Part shown: piece by piece, positions 41,177 through 49,558 of the stretch | How positions within the stretch are numbered: position 1 is the first letter of the stretch | Layout of the letters: each line of letters opens with the position of its first letter | DNA from: Meishania litoralis | GTDB lineage: Bacteria > Bacteroidota > Bacteroidia > Flavobacteriales > Flavobacteriaceae | Assembly: GCF_042611095.1 (NCBI RefSeq) | Contig: NZ_JBHFPV010000002.1 | Location: 558,001 to 622,000, forward strand | Length of the DNA: 64,000 nt | Reading direction: 5' to 3' | Notes under the pieces: model-generated | What the model was told of the DNA's origin: nothing | Databases searched by the model: none | Seen by the model: only the letters and a program-made list of their open reading frames with translations | Position numbers and translations under genes: made by a program

Positions 41177-41986
41177 TTACAACTTATAATGCTTTAACAG
41201 CAGTTTCTCGTACACTTTATCAGGAAGCAGGTATTTCAGAACAAGTGAAAATTTCTGCATGAACGCCCCGACCTTGTAATGCACCTTTGGTCTATCAGTA
41301 TTTATTATCTCAAGCACCTTCTCGGCCACGATGATCGGATCTTTGGCATTGTCGACATCGTCATTGATCATTTGCAAAGTCTTGGCGTAAGCATTTTCGT
41401 AAGGTGACGATTTAACGATGGGCGCATGGTATCGGCCGGCGGCTATATTGGTGGCGAAATCACCTGGTGCCAAAGTGGTCACATGAATTCCGAAACCTTT
41501 TGTTTCCATGCGAATGGCCTCGGTAACCAAAGACATTGCACCTTTTGATGCCGAATAAACACCCCTAAACGGCAAACCCATATAACCGGCAATGGAAGTA
41601 ATATTGATTATCAGTCCCGACTTTTGCCTCCGCATTTGGGGCAAAACCGCCTTTATCATATGCAATGGGCCATTGAAATTAATGTCAAATGAATTCAAGA
41701 TCTCTTCATGTGGGGTTTCCTCGATGGGGCCCGTGATACCGACACCGGCATTATTAATGAGAACGTCGAGTCTTCCTTCCCTAGAAATGATCAGATCGAT
41801 AGCTTCTTTTATCGATTCGGGCACCCTAACATCGAGCTGCAACAGTTCAAAAACATCGAAATCAGGGTAGTTGCCAAGGTTTCTGGTCGTGCCGTAAACC
41901 GTGAACCCTTGTGATCTAAGATAGAATCCTATGGCCTTTCCGATGCCCGATGACCCCCCGGTAATGAGTACGACTTTATGTTTCAT
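41177..41986 (-). CDS. SDR family oxidoreductase
   Basis: 269-aa classical short-chain dehydrogenase. Cofactor loop TGGSSGIGKAIG, NNAGVG, catalytic Ser in INITSIAG and the YSASK motif (Y-x-x-x-K) in GVYSASKGAMSL. The basic residue after the Gly loop (TTRNLG) suggests NADP(H). Substrate unknown. It lies 57 bp upstream of the transaldolase gene on the same strand and may be co-transcribed. Confidence 0.94.
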   Translation of the reverse strand: MKHKVVLITGGSSGIGKAIGFYLRSQGFTVYGTTRNLGNYPDFDVFELLQLDVRVPESIKEAIDLIISREGRLDVLINNAGVGITGPIEETPHEEILNSFDINFNGPLHMIKAVLPQMRRQKSGLIINITSIAGYMGLPFRGVYSASKGAMSLVTEAIRMETKGFGIHVTTLAPGDFATNIAAGRYHAPIVKSSPYENAYAKTLQMINDDVDNAKDPIIVAEKVLEIINTDRPKVHYKVGAFMQKFSLVLKYLLPDKVYEKLLLKHYKL

Positions 41987-42109
41987 AAGCTTGTAGACTC
42001 GAGCCGATTTTAGGTCAAGTTCAGCACAAAATAACGAATAAAAGATGGTGTGATAAAGTGTCTGTCTGAAAATCGAAAGGAGCTGAAATCAAAATCCAGC
42101 GCACAAAAA

Positions 42110-42208
42110 ATGGCAAGCTACCTACATCGCACCGCTACAACCATATACCCTTGCTGCGTTCCCACCCTGGGGGATTCTACAGGAGCTGGTCGTGTAGGAC
42201 TTGCCAAG
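42110..42208 (-). ncRNA. ffs: Small signal recognition particle RNA (4.5S type)
   Basis: On the minus strand the block contains the conserved apical SRP domain: CCAGGGTGGGAACGCAGCA followed by AGGGTA, with the symmetric and asymmetric bulges that bind Ffh. The ends pair: GGCAAG at the 5' side with CTTGCC at the 3' side, and TCCTACA with TGTAGGT-like bases further in. About 99 nt, the normal bacterial short form. The 3' stem runs into a T tract (ATTTTTT), giving a terminator. An excellent promoter sits directly upstream. Ends are approximate to a few bases. Confidence 0.95.
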
Positions 42209-42210
42209 CA

Positions 42211-42240
42211 CAAAGATACGATGTTTTAAAACTTTCCCAA
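42211..42240 (-). promoter_or_regulatory. Consensus Bacteroidota promoter of ffs
   Basis: On the minus strand TTG (42240-42238), 19 bp, then TATCTTTG (42218-42211) match TTG-N19-TAnnTTTG exactly. The predicted start point falls within a few bases of the SRP RNA 5' end at 42208. It is the best promoter match I found in the window. Confidence 0.85.
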
Positions 42241-42320
42241 TGTTTTTACATTGTAAATTTAATCTTTTAATTTGCCGCATGAACACCAAAAAGCTATATG
42301 CTAACCGTAAATTGCACTTC

Positions 42321-43352
42321 ATGAACATGGGTAAATTCTTTTTGCTAAATACCTCAATGCTATTCTTTTTAGCTTGCGGAGGAAATGAAAATGCCAAACT
42401 TTTCGAGCTTCGGACCGATGGAAATCAATTCGAACAAAATGAAGCCGTTGAAGTATCCGTAGTGAATTCAAAGGATAAAGAAATCAATAAAATAACCTAT
42501 TCGATCGACACGAAAACATTACCTGAAAAAGATGGTAAGATCATGCTCGATGTTCAATCGCTGGGCAATAAAACATTGACGGCAAAGATTGAACACGAAG
42601 ATGGGTCCACCGAAATATCAAAAGAAATAAGGGTTCTTTCGGCCAAAACACCTGAAATATATACTTATGAAATCGTCAACGAATATCCACACGATATAAA
42701 GGCGTATACCCAAGGGCTCGAATTTCACAATGACACTTTATATGAAAGTACGGGCCATAAGGGGACTTCATGGCTACGTAAAGTCGACTATAAGTCCGGT
42801 AAGGTACTTAAGCAAATCGACCTGGACGATACCTATTTTGGAGAGGGAATTACCATCATGGATGGAAAAATATACCAACTGACCTGGCAAAACCGCACCG
42901 GGTTCATCTACGACCTAAAGGATTTCAAAAAACTGGACAATTTTCAATACGGCGAAAGCAAGGAAGGTTGGGGGCTCACCAATAACGGGAAGACCATTTA
43001 CAAAAGCGATGGAACCGAAAAAATATGGCTCCTGAACCCAGATACCTTGATCGAGGAAGGATATATTCAGATCGTTACCAACAAGTCGCTGTTCAACAAA
43101 GCGAACGAATTGGAGTACGTTGATGGAAAGTTGTACGCCAATGTATATCAGAAAGAAAGTATGATGATCATTAACGCCTCAAGTGGTGCCATTGAAGGGG
43201 TCATAAATTTTGGCGGACTCAAAGAAAAGGTTACCCAACACGAAAAACTCGATGTTCTCAATGGTGTAGCCTATCACCCCGAGCGAAAGACCTTTTTTGT
43301 GACCGGAAAGAACTGGGACAAACTCTTCGAAGTCAAGATTTTAAAAAAGTAA
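42321..43352 (+). CDS. Glutaminyl-peptide cyclotransferase-like lipoprotein
   Basis: About 343 aa. I start at the ATG at 42321 so that a lipoprotein signal (MNMGKFFLLNTSMLFFLAC) is N-terminal; 42279 and 42327 are alternatives. The body is the plant-type glutamine cyclotransferase propeller: YTQGLEFHNDTLYESTGHKGTSWLRKVDYKSGKVL (split), FGEGITIMDGKIYQLTWQNRTGFIYD and YAN-VYQ repeats, ending LNGVAYHPERKTFFVTGKNWDKLFEV. The family cyclises N-terminal Gln to pyroglutamate on exported proteins. An N-terminal Ig-like extension of about 90 residues precedes the propeller. Confidence 0.9.
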   Translation: MNMGKFFLLNTSMLFFLACGGNENAKLFELRTDGNQFEQNEAVEVSVVNSKDKEINKITYSIDTKTLPEKDGKIMLDVQSLGNKTLTAKIEHEDGSTEISKEIRVLSAKTPEIYTYEIVNEYPHDIKAYTQGLEFHNDTLYESTGHKGTSWLRKVDYKSGKVLKQIDLDDTYFGEGITIMDGKIYQLTWQNRTGFIYDLKDFKKLDNFQYGESKEGWGLTNNGKTIYKSDGTEKIWLLNPDTLIEEGYIQIVTNKSLFNKANELEYVDGKLYANVYQKESMMIINASSGAIEGVINFGGLKEKVTQHEKLDVLNGVAYHPERKTFFVTGKNWDKLFEVKILKK

Positions 43353-43355
43353 CCC

Positions 43356-43754
43356 ATGAACGACTTCGAGAAATTGTTGACGGTACGAGACGACGACCTC
43401 GACGACCTGCAACACGTCAACAACGTACGCTACGTACAGTGGATCCAAGATGTGTCAAAAGAACATTGGACGTCCGTTGCCCCTGAAGACATACGTTCAC
43501 AAAGCATCTGGGTAGTCATGAGCCATCATATTTCTTACAAGAGTGCCGCAAAACTCGGCGATACCATTAGAATAAACACCTCTATTGCCAAAAGTAAAGG
43601 TGCGCTGTCTGAACGCGTTGTCGAAATGCACAATGACAAAACAAATGAACTTTTATTGCGTTCAACTACAGAATGGTGTCTTTTGAACGCCAGAACACAA
43701 AGACCGATGCGAATTCCAGATGCGGTCAAGAAGCTATTCGAAGCGCAGGCCTAG
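43356..43754 (+). CDS. Acyl-CoA thioesterase, 4HBT type
   Basis: 132-aa hotdog domain. The 4-hydroxybenzoyl-CoA thioesterase signature D-x-x-x-H-V-N-N is seen as DDLQHVNNVRYVQWIQD; SHHISYKSAAKLGDTIRI and TTEWCLLNARTQRPMRIP complete the fold. No signal peptide. It starts 3 nt after the cyclotransferase stop, so they are likely co-transcribed, although their functions do not clearly connect. Substrate unknown. Confidence 0.92.
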   Translation: MNDFEKLLTVRDDDLDDLQHVNNVRYVQWIQDVSKEHWTSVAPEDIRSQSIWVVMSHHISYKSAAKLGDTIRINTSIAKSKGALSERVVEMHNDKTNELLLRSTTEWCLLNARTQRPMRIPDAVKKLFEAQA

Positions 43755-43798
43755 CTGTTACAAATATGGCAAACTTCTTAAAGTCAATATGCGATACG

Positions 43799-45334
43799 AT
43801 GCCCAGGTATACCTATGTTTTGCCTTTGGCCGTTCTACTCGTTCTTTGGGCCTCGTGCCGTAAAGATCTTGAGTATGCCCCTAGCGCCGGAAACCTCGAA
43901 TTCTCGAAAGACACCGTTTTTTTGGATACGATCTTTACGAATATCGCTAGTAGCACCTATACCCTAAAAGTTTATAACCGTACACGCGACGATATCGAGA
44001 TTCCATCGATACGATTGGCAAAAGGTCAAAGCAGTGACTATCGACTTAACGTCGATGGAGTTGCCGGAAAGGAATTTCGCAATATCCCCATTTTTGCCGA
44101 AGACAGCCTCTTCATACTCATTGAGACCACGCATGATATAAGTGCCTCGGGGCTAAATTCCTTTTTATATACCGACGCCCTACAGTTTGATTCTGGCGAC
44201 TATTTACAACAAGTGCAACTCGTTACCCTGGTTCGTGATGCGATTTTTCTTTTCCCACGAACACTTGCCGATGGAAAGAAAGAAACCGTCCCGATCGACC
44301 TGGATAACGAAGGAAACGAAATTCGGGTCGAAGGGTTCTACCTTGAAGACGACCAATTGACTTTCACAAACGAGAAGCCTTATGTAATCTACGGATATGC
44401 CGCTGTACCAGAAGACAAGGTGCTATCTGTTGAAGCCGGAAGCCGTGTCCATTTTCACAAAGATTCAGGCATCTTTGTTTCTAAAAATGCCTCCATTAAG
44501 ATAAATGGCACTCTCAGTTCTGATGAGGATTTAATGGAAAACGAGGTAGTTTTCGAGGGAGACCGTCTTGAACCTGAATTCGACGACATTACTGGGCAAT
44601 GGGGCGCGATTTGGCTCTCGCAGGGCAGTATCGATAATACCATCGAACACTTGACCCTTAAAAATGCCACCATTGGTCTGTATGTCGAGGGCCTTAATGA
44701 ATCTCCTACCCTAACCCTTAATAATAGCCGGTTATACAATTGTGCTTTGATTAACCTTTGGGGAAAAACAACATCGATCATCGGTGAGAACTGTGTGCTG
44801 GGAAATTCGGGACATATTTCCCTCTACCTGAACAACGGCGGTGATTATAGTTTCACGCATTCGACCATTGCAAACTATTGGCAGAACGGTTTTCGGTCGG
44901 GGGCTGCCCTCGAATTGGACAATTATGCCATTGGGCAGAGTGGTGAGGTCGCGGCCGACCTAGAACAGGCCCGGTTCTTGAATTGCATTATTGACGGAAA
45001 TACCAACCTTGAGCTCGCCCTTCGTTCCAACGGAACGAACACCTTTGCTTACTACTTTTCACATTGCATGATCAAGTTCAGGGACCCCAATGGAAATTTT
45101 ACTGAAAACCCACTCTACGATTTTCAAGATTCGTCACATTTTGAGCAACCTTTTTTTAATGAGGATGCCGATTTTTGGGATGCAAAAATGAACGATTTTC
45201 GAATCGGGGAAGCGTCGTTCGGCAAGGCAAATGCCTCAATGGATTATTCCATCTTGGTGCCCTTCGATATCTTAGGAATCGACCGAACACCATCACCCGA
45301 TATCGGGGCCTATCAAAATGCCCCAAAAGAATAG
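43799..45334 (+). CDS. Right-handed parallel beta-helix lipoprotein
   Basis: 511 aa from the ATG at 43799, giving a lipoprotein signal MPRYTYVLPLAVLLVLWASC; 43766 is an alternative start. The middle and C-terminal half consist of beta-helix rungs, e.g. GQWGAIWLSQGSIDNTIEHLTLKNATIGLYVEG (split), TLTLNNSRLYNCALINLWGKTT and HISLYLNNGGDYSFTHSTIANYWQNGF, ending PDIGAYQNAP. Such proteins bind or cut polysaccharides; no catalytic site can be picked. It follows the thioesterase gene in the same direction. Confidence 0.85.
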   Translation: MPRYTYVLPLAVLLVLWASCRKDLEYAPSAGNLEFSKDTVFLDTIFTNIASSTYTLKVYNRTRDDIEIPSIRLAKGQSSDYRLNVDGVAGKEFRNIPIFAEDSLFILIETTHDISASGLNSFLYTDALQFDSGDYLQQVQLVTLVRDAIFLFPRTLADGKKETVPIDLDNEGNEIRVEGFYLEDDQLTFTNEKPYVIYGYAAVPEDKVLSVEAGSRVHFHKDSGIFVSKNASIKINGTLSSDEDLMENEVVFEGDRLEPEFDDITGQWGAIWLSQGSIDNTIEHLTLKNATIGLYVEGLNESPTLTLNNSRLYNCALINLWGKTTSIIGENCVLGNSGHISLYLNNGGDYSFTHSTIANYWQNGFRSGAALELDNYAIGQSGEVAADLEQARFLNCIIDGNTNLELALRSNGTNTFAYYFSHCMIKFRDPNGNFTENPLYDFQDSSHFEQPFFNEDADFWDAKMNDFRIGEASFGKANASMDYSILVPFDILGIDRTPSPDIGAYQNAPKE

Positions 45335-45405
45335 ACCGTCTCAGAAAGTCTTAAAATTGAAAGTTTTTTCTTTCAAAAATGTTCATTTTCAACGCATTAT
45401 AACAA

Positions 45406-45430
45406 AAAACCTTTTTATTTAGAAGGTTTT
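45406..45430 (+). terminator. Terminator-like hairpin before the LytTR gene
   Basis: AAAACCTT (45406-45413) and AAGGTTTT (45423-45430) pair around a 9-nt loop, with a short T run. It probably ends the beta-helix transcript. A nearly identical hairpin occurs at 49469-49495. Confidence 0.5.
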
Positions 45431-45484
45431 ACTAGTGTCCGGTTTAATTTACTATCACTACTTTGCAACAACAAATTCAGGTAC

Positions 45485-46216
45485 TTGGAATACTCTTATA
45501 CCATAATCGATTCCGATGCCACCTCCAACTTGCAACTGCGACACTATTTGGAGGAATATGGCGACTTTGTACACTGTGGTCTAGCGCAAAATAGCGAAAC
45601 CGGACTGAATCAAATTCTAAAACATTCGCCTGATCTGGTTATTATCAACCTCAATGAAGATGCTTCTGCACATTTTCAGATGGTGGTCGAAATGCACCTT
45701 TACGTTAAAGATATACCGCTAATTATCGGCGTGGCCAAGACAAAGGCCTATGCCTATGACGCCATCAAGAATGATTTCTTCGACTATTGGCTACAGCCCT
45801 ATAATGAGTTTGACATCAGAAAATCGTTGTTACGCCTGAAAAAGAAACTACCAAAACCTGCAGAATCACATACACTTTGTTTAAAATCGTACAGCGATTT
45901 TCAATATCTCGACACCAGTGAAATTCTATACCTAAAAGCTGACAACAATACCACTGAATTCATTATGAAAGATGGGTCGGTCACCAATGCCTTTAAGACC
46001 TTGAAGTCTTTTGAGGGCCAATTGCCCAAAAACTTCGTGAGAATTCACCAGAGCTATATCGTAAATACAGATTATATCTCACGCATCAACTACGGCAAGA
46101 ACATTTGCTCGTTAAAAGATGTACCCAAACAACTACCTTTCTCAAAAGGTTATCGTGGCAACATAGACGGGTTGAAAAAAATGTTGTCAAAAAAGTCAAT
46201 CTCATCCTATAATTGA
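45485..46216 (+). CDS. LytTR regulator with degenerate (pseudo) receiver
   Basis: 243 aa. The N-terminal domain (about 1-120) has a receiver fold (YTIIDSDATSN for strand 1, DLVIINLNED for strand 3, PLIIGVAKT for strand 4, FFDYWLQPYNEF for strand 5). Asn55 stands where the phospho-acceptor Asp belongs and Gln104 replaces the conserved Lys. The LytTR DNA-binding domain is about 130-240 (LKSYSDFQYLDTSEILYLKADNN). TTG start at 45485 with no upstream ATG in frame. It heads the signalling cluster. Control is likely by something other than phosphorylation. Confidence 0.9.
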   Translation: MEYSYTIIDSDATSNLQLRHYLEEYGDFVHCGLAQNSETGLNQILKHSPDLVIINLNEDASAHFQMVVEMHLYVKDIPLIIGVAKTKAYAYDAIKNDFFDYWLQPYNEFDIRKSLLRLKKKLPKPAESHTLCLKSYSDFQYLDTSEILYLKADNNTTEFIMKDGSVTNAFKTLKSFEGQLPKNFVRIHQSYIVNTDYISRINYGKNICSLKDVPKQLPFSKGYRGNIDGLKKMLSKKSISSYN

Positions 46217-46359
46217 ACCGATTCTTTCAAACTGGGTTCATACACTCTTAAAATACACCTGTTCACTCGTATTTATTTTTGGTACCTACCCTTTTCTCAG
46301 ACTAAAGTTAGTTTAGCTACAGAACATTGACCTTTTAGTTAATAACCTTTTAAACTTTA

Positions 46360-46533
46360 ATGAAGATGAAAAAAGCAGTAAGTATTTTTGCGGTAGTATT
46401 GATGGCATTGGGTATGTTTTCTTGCCAACCTGAAAGCAGTGTAGAAGAAACACAAGCATTATATGATTTACAAGACGTTGATGCCAATGATAAAGATCAG
46501 ACACAAACTAGCAATGGTAGTGGTGGTCAATAA
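46360..46533 (+). CDS. Small secreted lipopeptide precursor upstream of a TPR kinase
   Basis: 57 aa. A signal sequence (MKMKKAVSIFAVVLMALGMFSC) ends in a lipobox-like MFSC, followed by a mature part of about 36 residues that is acidic and polar: CQPESSVEETQALYDLQDVD then ANDKDQTQTSNGSGGQ. No Cys beyond the lipidated one. Supported as a real gene by the signal sequence, an independent terminator directly after it (46555-46587) and its position between two regulators. An exact TATTTTTG -7 box is at 46274-46281. Function unknown; a signal for the kinase that follows is a hypothesis. Confidence 0.75.
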   Translation: MKMKKAVSIFAVVLMALGMFSCQPESSVEETQALYDLQDVDANDKDQTQTSNGSGGQ

Positions 46534-46554
46534 AACACATTTCTCCTAAAATGT

Positions 46555-46587
46555 AAAGCCTTAAATAGACCATTTAAGGCTTTTTTT
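46555..46587 (+). terminator. Rho-independent terminator after the lipopeptide gene
   Basis: AAAGCCTTAAAT (46555-46566) pairs perfectly with ATTTAAGGCTTT (46572-46583) around 5 nt and is followed by T residues. It ends 15 nt before the kinase start, so the short gene can be transcribed as its own abundant message. Confidence 0.9.
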
Positions 46588-46601
46588 CTATCTTGTAGTA
46601 A

Positions 46602-48713
46602 ATGTACTTTGTGACCAAAACATATAATTGCCTTGATAATGCCAAGTTATTGGCTATCTGCTTTTTATATCTATTACATTCATGTGGAAAACAAGGACAT
46701 CATTCCAAACCGGATGCGCAAAATGTAGCCCAGGATAGTGTTTTGATTTGGATCGAGAACAGTCTTGACAATCAAAAATCTAATTCGGAGCGATTGACCC
46801 TACTGAAAAGAGCGCGAGAAGCGGCAACCGGAAAATCCGATGACACTGTAAAACTGAAATACTTCTCGAGAATACAATGGTCGTTTTTAATGTTGGATGA
46901 TTCGGTCGAATTTAGAAAGTCGAATAAAATGGCAAAATCGATTGGGATTTCCATAGGGGATTCGGCCAACGTGGCAAGGCGCACTTGGGACCTGGCTTAT
47001 TTTTTTGAAAAAAAAGGCATAAAAGACAGTGCTTATTACCACTATGCCCAGGCCCAAAAAATCTTTGCCAGTTTGAACGATCAATTGAATGCCGCAAAGT
47101 TTTTATTTTTTATGGCCAATATTCAACAAAGTGTTAAGGATTATGTGGGTGGAGAAGCAAATACCATCAAGGCCATTGAGCTTTTAAAACCGTTAGATGC
47201 CAATGAGGATTTATATAGCTGTTATAACCTTTTGGGGGTCATAGCCAAAGATCTAAAGGAATTTGATCGCGCATTGGATTATTATAATACCGCCAACTAC
47301 TATCTTCAAAAGTTAGAAAACAAAAAGACTTTCGAAGCCTTTGAAAACAATAATTTGGGGGTGGTCTATATGGAAATGGGTGATTATAAGCAGGCTATTT
47401 TTTATTTCAGCAAAATTACAGAACAAGATGTTTTGAAAAAATCCAAGCCCGACCTATATGCTAGGGCCCAGCACAATTTAGCTGAAAGTAAATATAAGTC
47501 AGGTGATATTGTGGGTGTCGAAGGGTTATTAAAGAAAGCCCTTCGAACAAGGGATAGTATTCGGGACCTCACAGGTATGGCCGGTAGTTATTATTATCTT
47601 GCTGAGTATTATTTGGGTAAGCAAGATTCTATCACTGCATTATCGCATGCCCAAAAAGCCAAAGAATATGCCGCTCAGATTGAAAACAACGAACGTTTAT
47701 TGGAAACTTTGCAGCTATTGACCCGCGTCGATCCGCAAAATGCCACAAATTATACAAGAGAATACATTAACCTTAACGACAGCCTGCAATTGGCCGAACG
47801 TAAATTGCGCGACAAGTTTGCCCGGATCCGCTTTGAGACCGATGAGTTTATTGCCGAGAACGAAACACTTACCAAAGAAAAGCGTCTGTGGGCCGGTATT
47901 GCCATTGGTGTATTGGTCATGGCCTTTTTAGGGTACTTAGTAATCGACCAGCGCCGAAAGAACCAAAAATTAAGGTTTCAACGGGCCCAGCAAACGGCCA
48001 ACCAAGAAATTTTCAACTTGATGCTCTCTCAGCAGCAAAAATTCGATGAGGGCAAGAAAATGGAGCAAAAAAGAATTTCCGAAGAATTGCACGATGGGGT
48101 CTTGGGCAAAATGTTGGGTGCACGCATGGTCTTGACCGGCCTTAATAAAAAGTCGGACGATGAGGCCTTAGGGCAAAAAAAAGAGGCCCTTGAACTTTTA
48201 AGGAATATCGAGGGGGAAATACGTTCCATTTCGCATGAATTGAGCAACACGGCTTATAGTGATATGCCGAACTTTATCAATTCGATTCAAAACCTTATGG
48301 AAACCACAGAAAATGTATCGGAAATAAATACTACCTTCAACCATGACAACCAAGTTAAGTGGGACGGTCTTAGCGGTGACATCAAAATAAATCTGTACCG
48401 AATTGTTCAAGAAAGTATTCAAAATGTAGTAAAACACGCACAAAGTAATAATTTAGTGGTTAACTTTGCAGCGGTAAATGATTTACTCGATATTTCGATT
48501 ATCGATGACGGCAAAGGTTTCGATTTGAAAAAACGAAAAAAGGGCATTGGTATGCGCAACATAAGTTCTCGAATCGATAAATTGGGAGGGAGTTGGCATA
48601 TTGAAAGCGAAAAAGGTAAAGGAACAGGCTTATATCTTAAAATACCTATTATGTATCATTCCGAAGAACTGGATAATATATTGAAACAAGAAGGTATAAA
48701 AGTAAAAGTATAG
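46602..48713 (+). CDS. TPR-containing sensor histidine kinase (HisKA_3/NarX type)
   Basis: 703 aa. A hydrophobic N-terminus ending LLHSC suggests a lipid-anchored or exported start. About 60-400 are TPR units (DYVGGEANTIKAIELLKPL, LGVVYMEMGDYKQAIFYFSK), predicted periplasmic. One membrane helix at about 429-449 and a coiled linker lead to the HisKA_3 dimerisation motif KRISEELHDGVLG (His497). The HATPase domain has NLYRIVQESIQNVVKHAQ, IIDDGKGFD and KGIGMRNISSRI. It starts right behind the lipopeptide terminator and is followed by its probable LuxR partner at 14 nt. Confidence 0.93.
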   Translation: MYFVTKTYNCLDNAKLLAICFLYLLHSCGKQGHHSKPDAQNVAQDSVLIWIENSLDNQKSNSERLTLLKRAREAATGKSDDTVKLKYFSRIQWSFLMLDDSVEFRKSNKMAKSIGISIGDSANVARRTWDLAYFFEKKGIKDSAYYHYAQAQKIFASLNDQLNAAKFLFFMANIQQSVKDYVGGEANTIKAIELLKPLDANEDLYSCYNLLGVIAKDLKEFDRALDYYNTANYYLQKLENKKTFEAFENNNLGVVYMEMGDYKQAIFYFSKITEQDVLKKSKPDLYARAQHNLAESKYKSGDIVGVEGLLKKALRTRDSIRDLTGMAGSYYYLAEYYLGKQDSITALSHAQKAKEYAAQIENNERLLETLQLLTRVDPQNATNYTREYINLNDSLQLAERKLRDKFARIRFETDEFIAENETLTKEKRLWAGIAIGVLVMAFLGYLVIDQRRKNQKLRFQRAQQTANQEIFNLMLSQQQKFDEGKKMEQKRISEELHDGVLGKMLGARMVLTGLNKKSDDEALGQKKEALELLRNIEGEIRSISHELSNTAYSDMPNFINSIQNLMETTENVSEINTTFNHDNQVKWDGLSGDIKINLYRIVQESIQNVVKHAQSNNLVVNFAAVNDLLDISIIDDGKGFDLKKRKKGIGMRNISSRIDKLGGSWHIESEKGKGTGLYLKIPIMYHSEELDNILKQEGIKVKV

Positions 48714-48727
48714 GTATATATTATTAC

Positions 48728-49399
48728 ATGGAAGAGTATAAACGTATTTTGGCAGTCGACGACCATGAAATGACAACTTTGGGTTATAAGTATATCCTAG
48801 AGGGTGCCAGTTTCGACGGTTATGAAGTAATGGTGGATACTTGCAAATCTTTTGATGAGGCAACTCGTAGAATAAAAGAATCTGAAAAGCTTTATCGTTA
48901 CGACATCTTTTTGTTTGATATTCAATTGTTCTCACCAGAAACAAAAGACCCCCGTTCGGGGGAAGACTTGGGTAAATTGGCGCGTAAAGTCGCGCCGAAT
49001 ACAAAATTGGTCTACATGTCATCCTTTAGTGATGCTTTCAGAATCAAAAGCATTCTGCAAGCTACAGATCCCGACGGTTACATGGTCAAGTCTGAAATCG
49101 ATGAGGAATCGTTAATCCACATGGTGAAAAAAGTCATCTCTGACCCTCCATATTATACGGCCAGTGCCCTGTCGGTAATAAGAAAGACAATGGCCAATAA
49201 TGATTTAATAGACGATACCGACAAAAAAATCCTTTATCATATTGCAACAGGAGTGCGTACAAAAGACATTTCGCCGTTGCTATCCTTATCACTAACTACC
49301 ATCGAGACAAGAAAAAGAAAGATAAAAACACTTTTCGGAATAGATGATGGTAATGATTTTAGCCTGATAGAGCGTGCCCGTGAAAAAGGTTTCATCTAA
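48728..49399 (+). CDS. LuxR/NarL family response regulator
   Basis: 223 aa. The receiver shows D11/D12, phospho-acceptor D64 (IFLFDIQL), Ser in VYMSSFSD and Lys in GYMVKSE, so it looks active; the loop after D64 is longer than usual (FSPETKDPRSGEDLG). The LuxR helix-turn-helix is at about 155-215 (DDTDKKILYHIATGVRTKDISPLLSLSLTTIETRKRKI split). It starts 14 nt after the kinase stop, the normal layout of a two-component pair. Targets may include the gene at 49559. Confidence 0.93.
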   Translation: MEEYKRILAVDDHEMTTLGYKYILEGASFDGYEVMVDTCKSFDEATRRIKESEKLYRYDIFLFDIQLFSPETKDPRSGEDLGKLARKVAPNTKLVYMSSFSDAFRIKSILQATDPDGYMVKSEIDEESLIHMVKKVISDPPYYTASALSVIRKTMANNDLIDDTDKKILYHIATGVRTKDISPLLSLSLTTIETRKRKIKTLFGIDDGNDFSLIERAREKGFI

Positions 49400-49440
49400 A
49401 TAGTCAATATTTTTAATTTTTAAATACTTGTAAATAAGCA

Positions 49441-49473
49441 TTTTAAACAAAAATTGAATGTTTTAGACAAAAA
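49441..49473 (+). promoter_or_regulatory. 20-bp-phased direct repeat upstream of the unknown gene
   Basis: TTTTAAACAAAAA (49441-49453) and TTTTAGACAAAAA (49461-49473) agree at 12 of 13 bases with a period of 20 bp. They lie 50-80 bp upstream of an exact TAACTTTG -7 box at 49523-49530. This spacing and placement fit activator binding by a LytTR-type or similar dimer. Confidence 0.45.
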
Positions 49474-49495
49474 CCTTCTTTTTTACAAGGTTTTT
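49469..49495 (+). terminator. Terminator-like hairpin after the LuxR gene
   Basis: AAAAACCTT (49469-49477) pairs with AAGGTTTTT (49487-49495) around a 9-nt loop. It overlaps the second direct repeat by 5 bases and resembles the hairpin at 45406-45430. Confidence 0.55.
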
Positions 49496-49558
49496 ATGTG
49501 GTCGAAAATGGTTGCTTACTGCTAACTTTGATAGAGGACAGACTTTTGCAAACCAACT

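Noticed and set aside
42122..42397. Open frame over the SRP RNA
   Set aside because: It coincides with a well-defined structural RNA with its own promoter; the protein has no recognisable features.
45406..49495. The two similar hairpins (45406-45430 and 49469-49495) as a shared riboregulator
   Set aside because: Both are located 70-100 nt after the end of a gene and carry short T runs, so simple terminators explain them; the shared CCTT/AAGG core is short.
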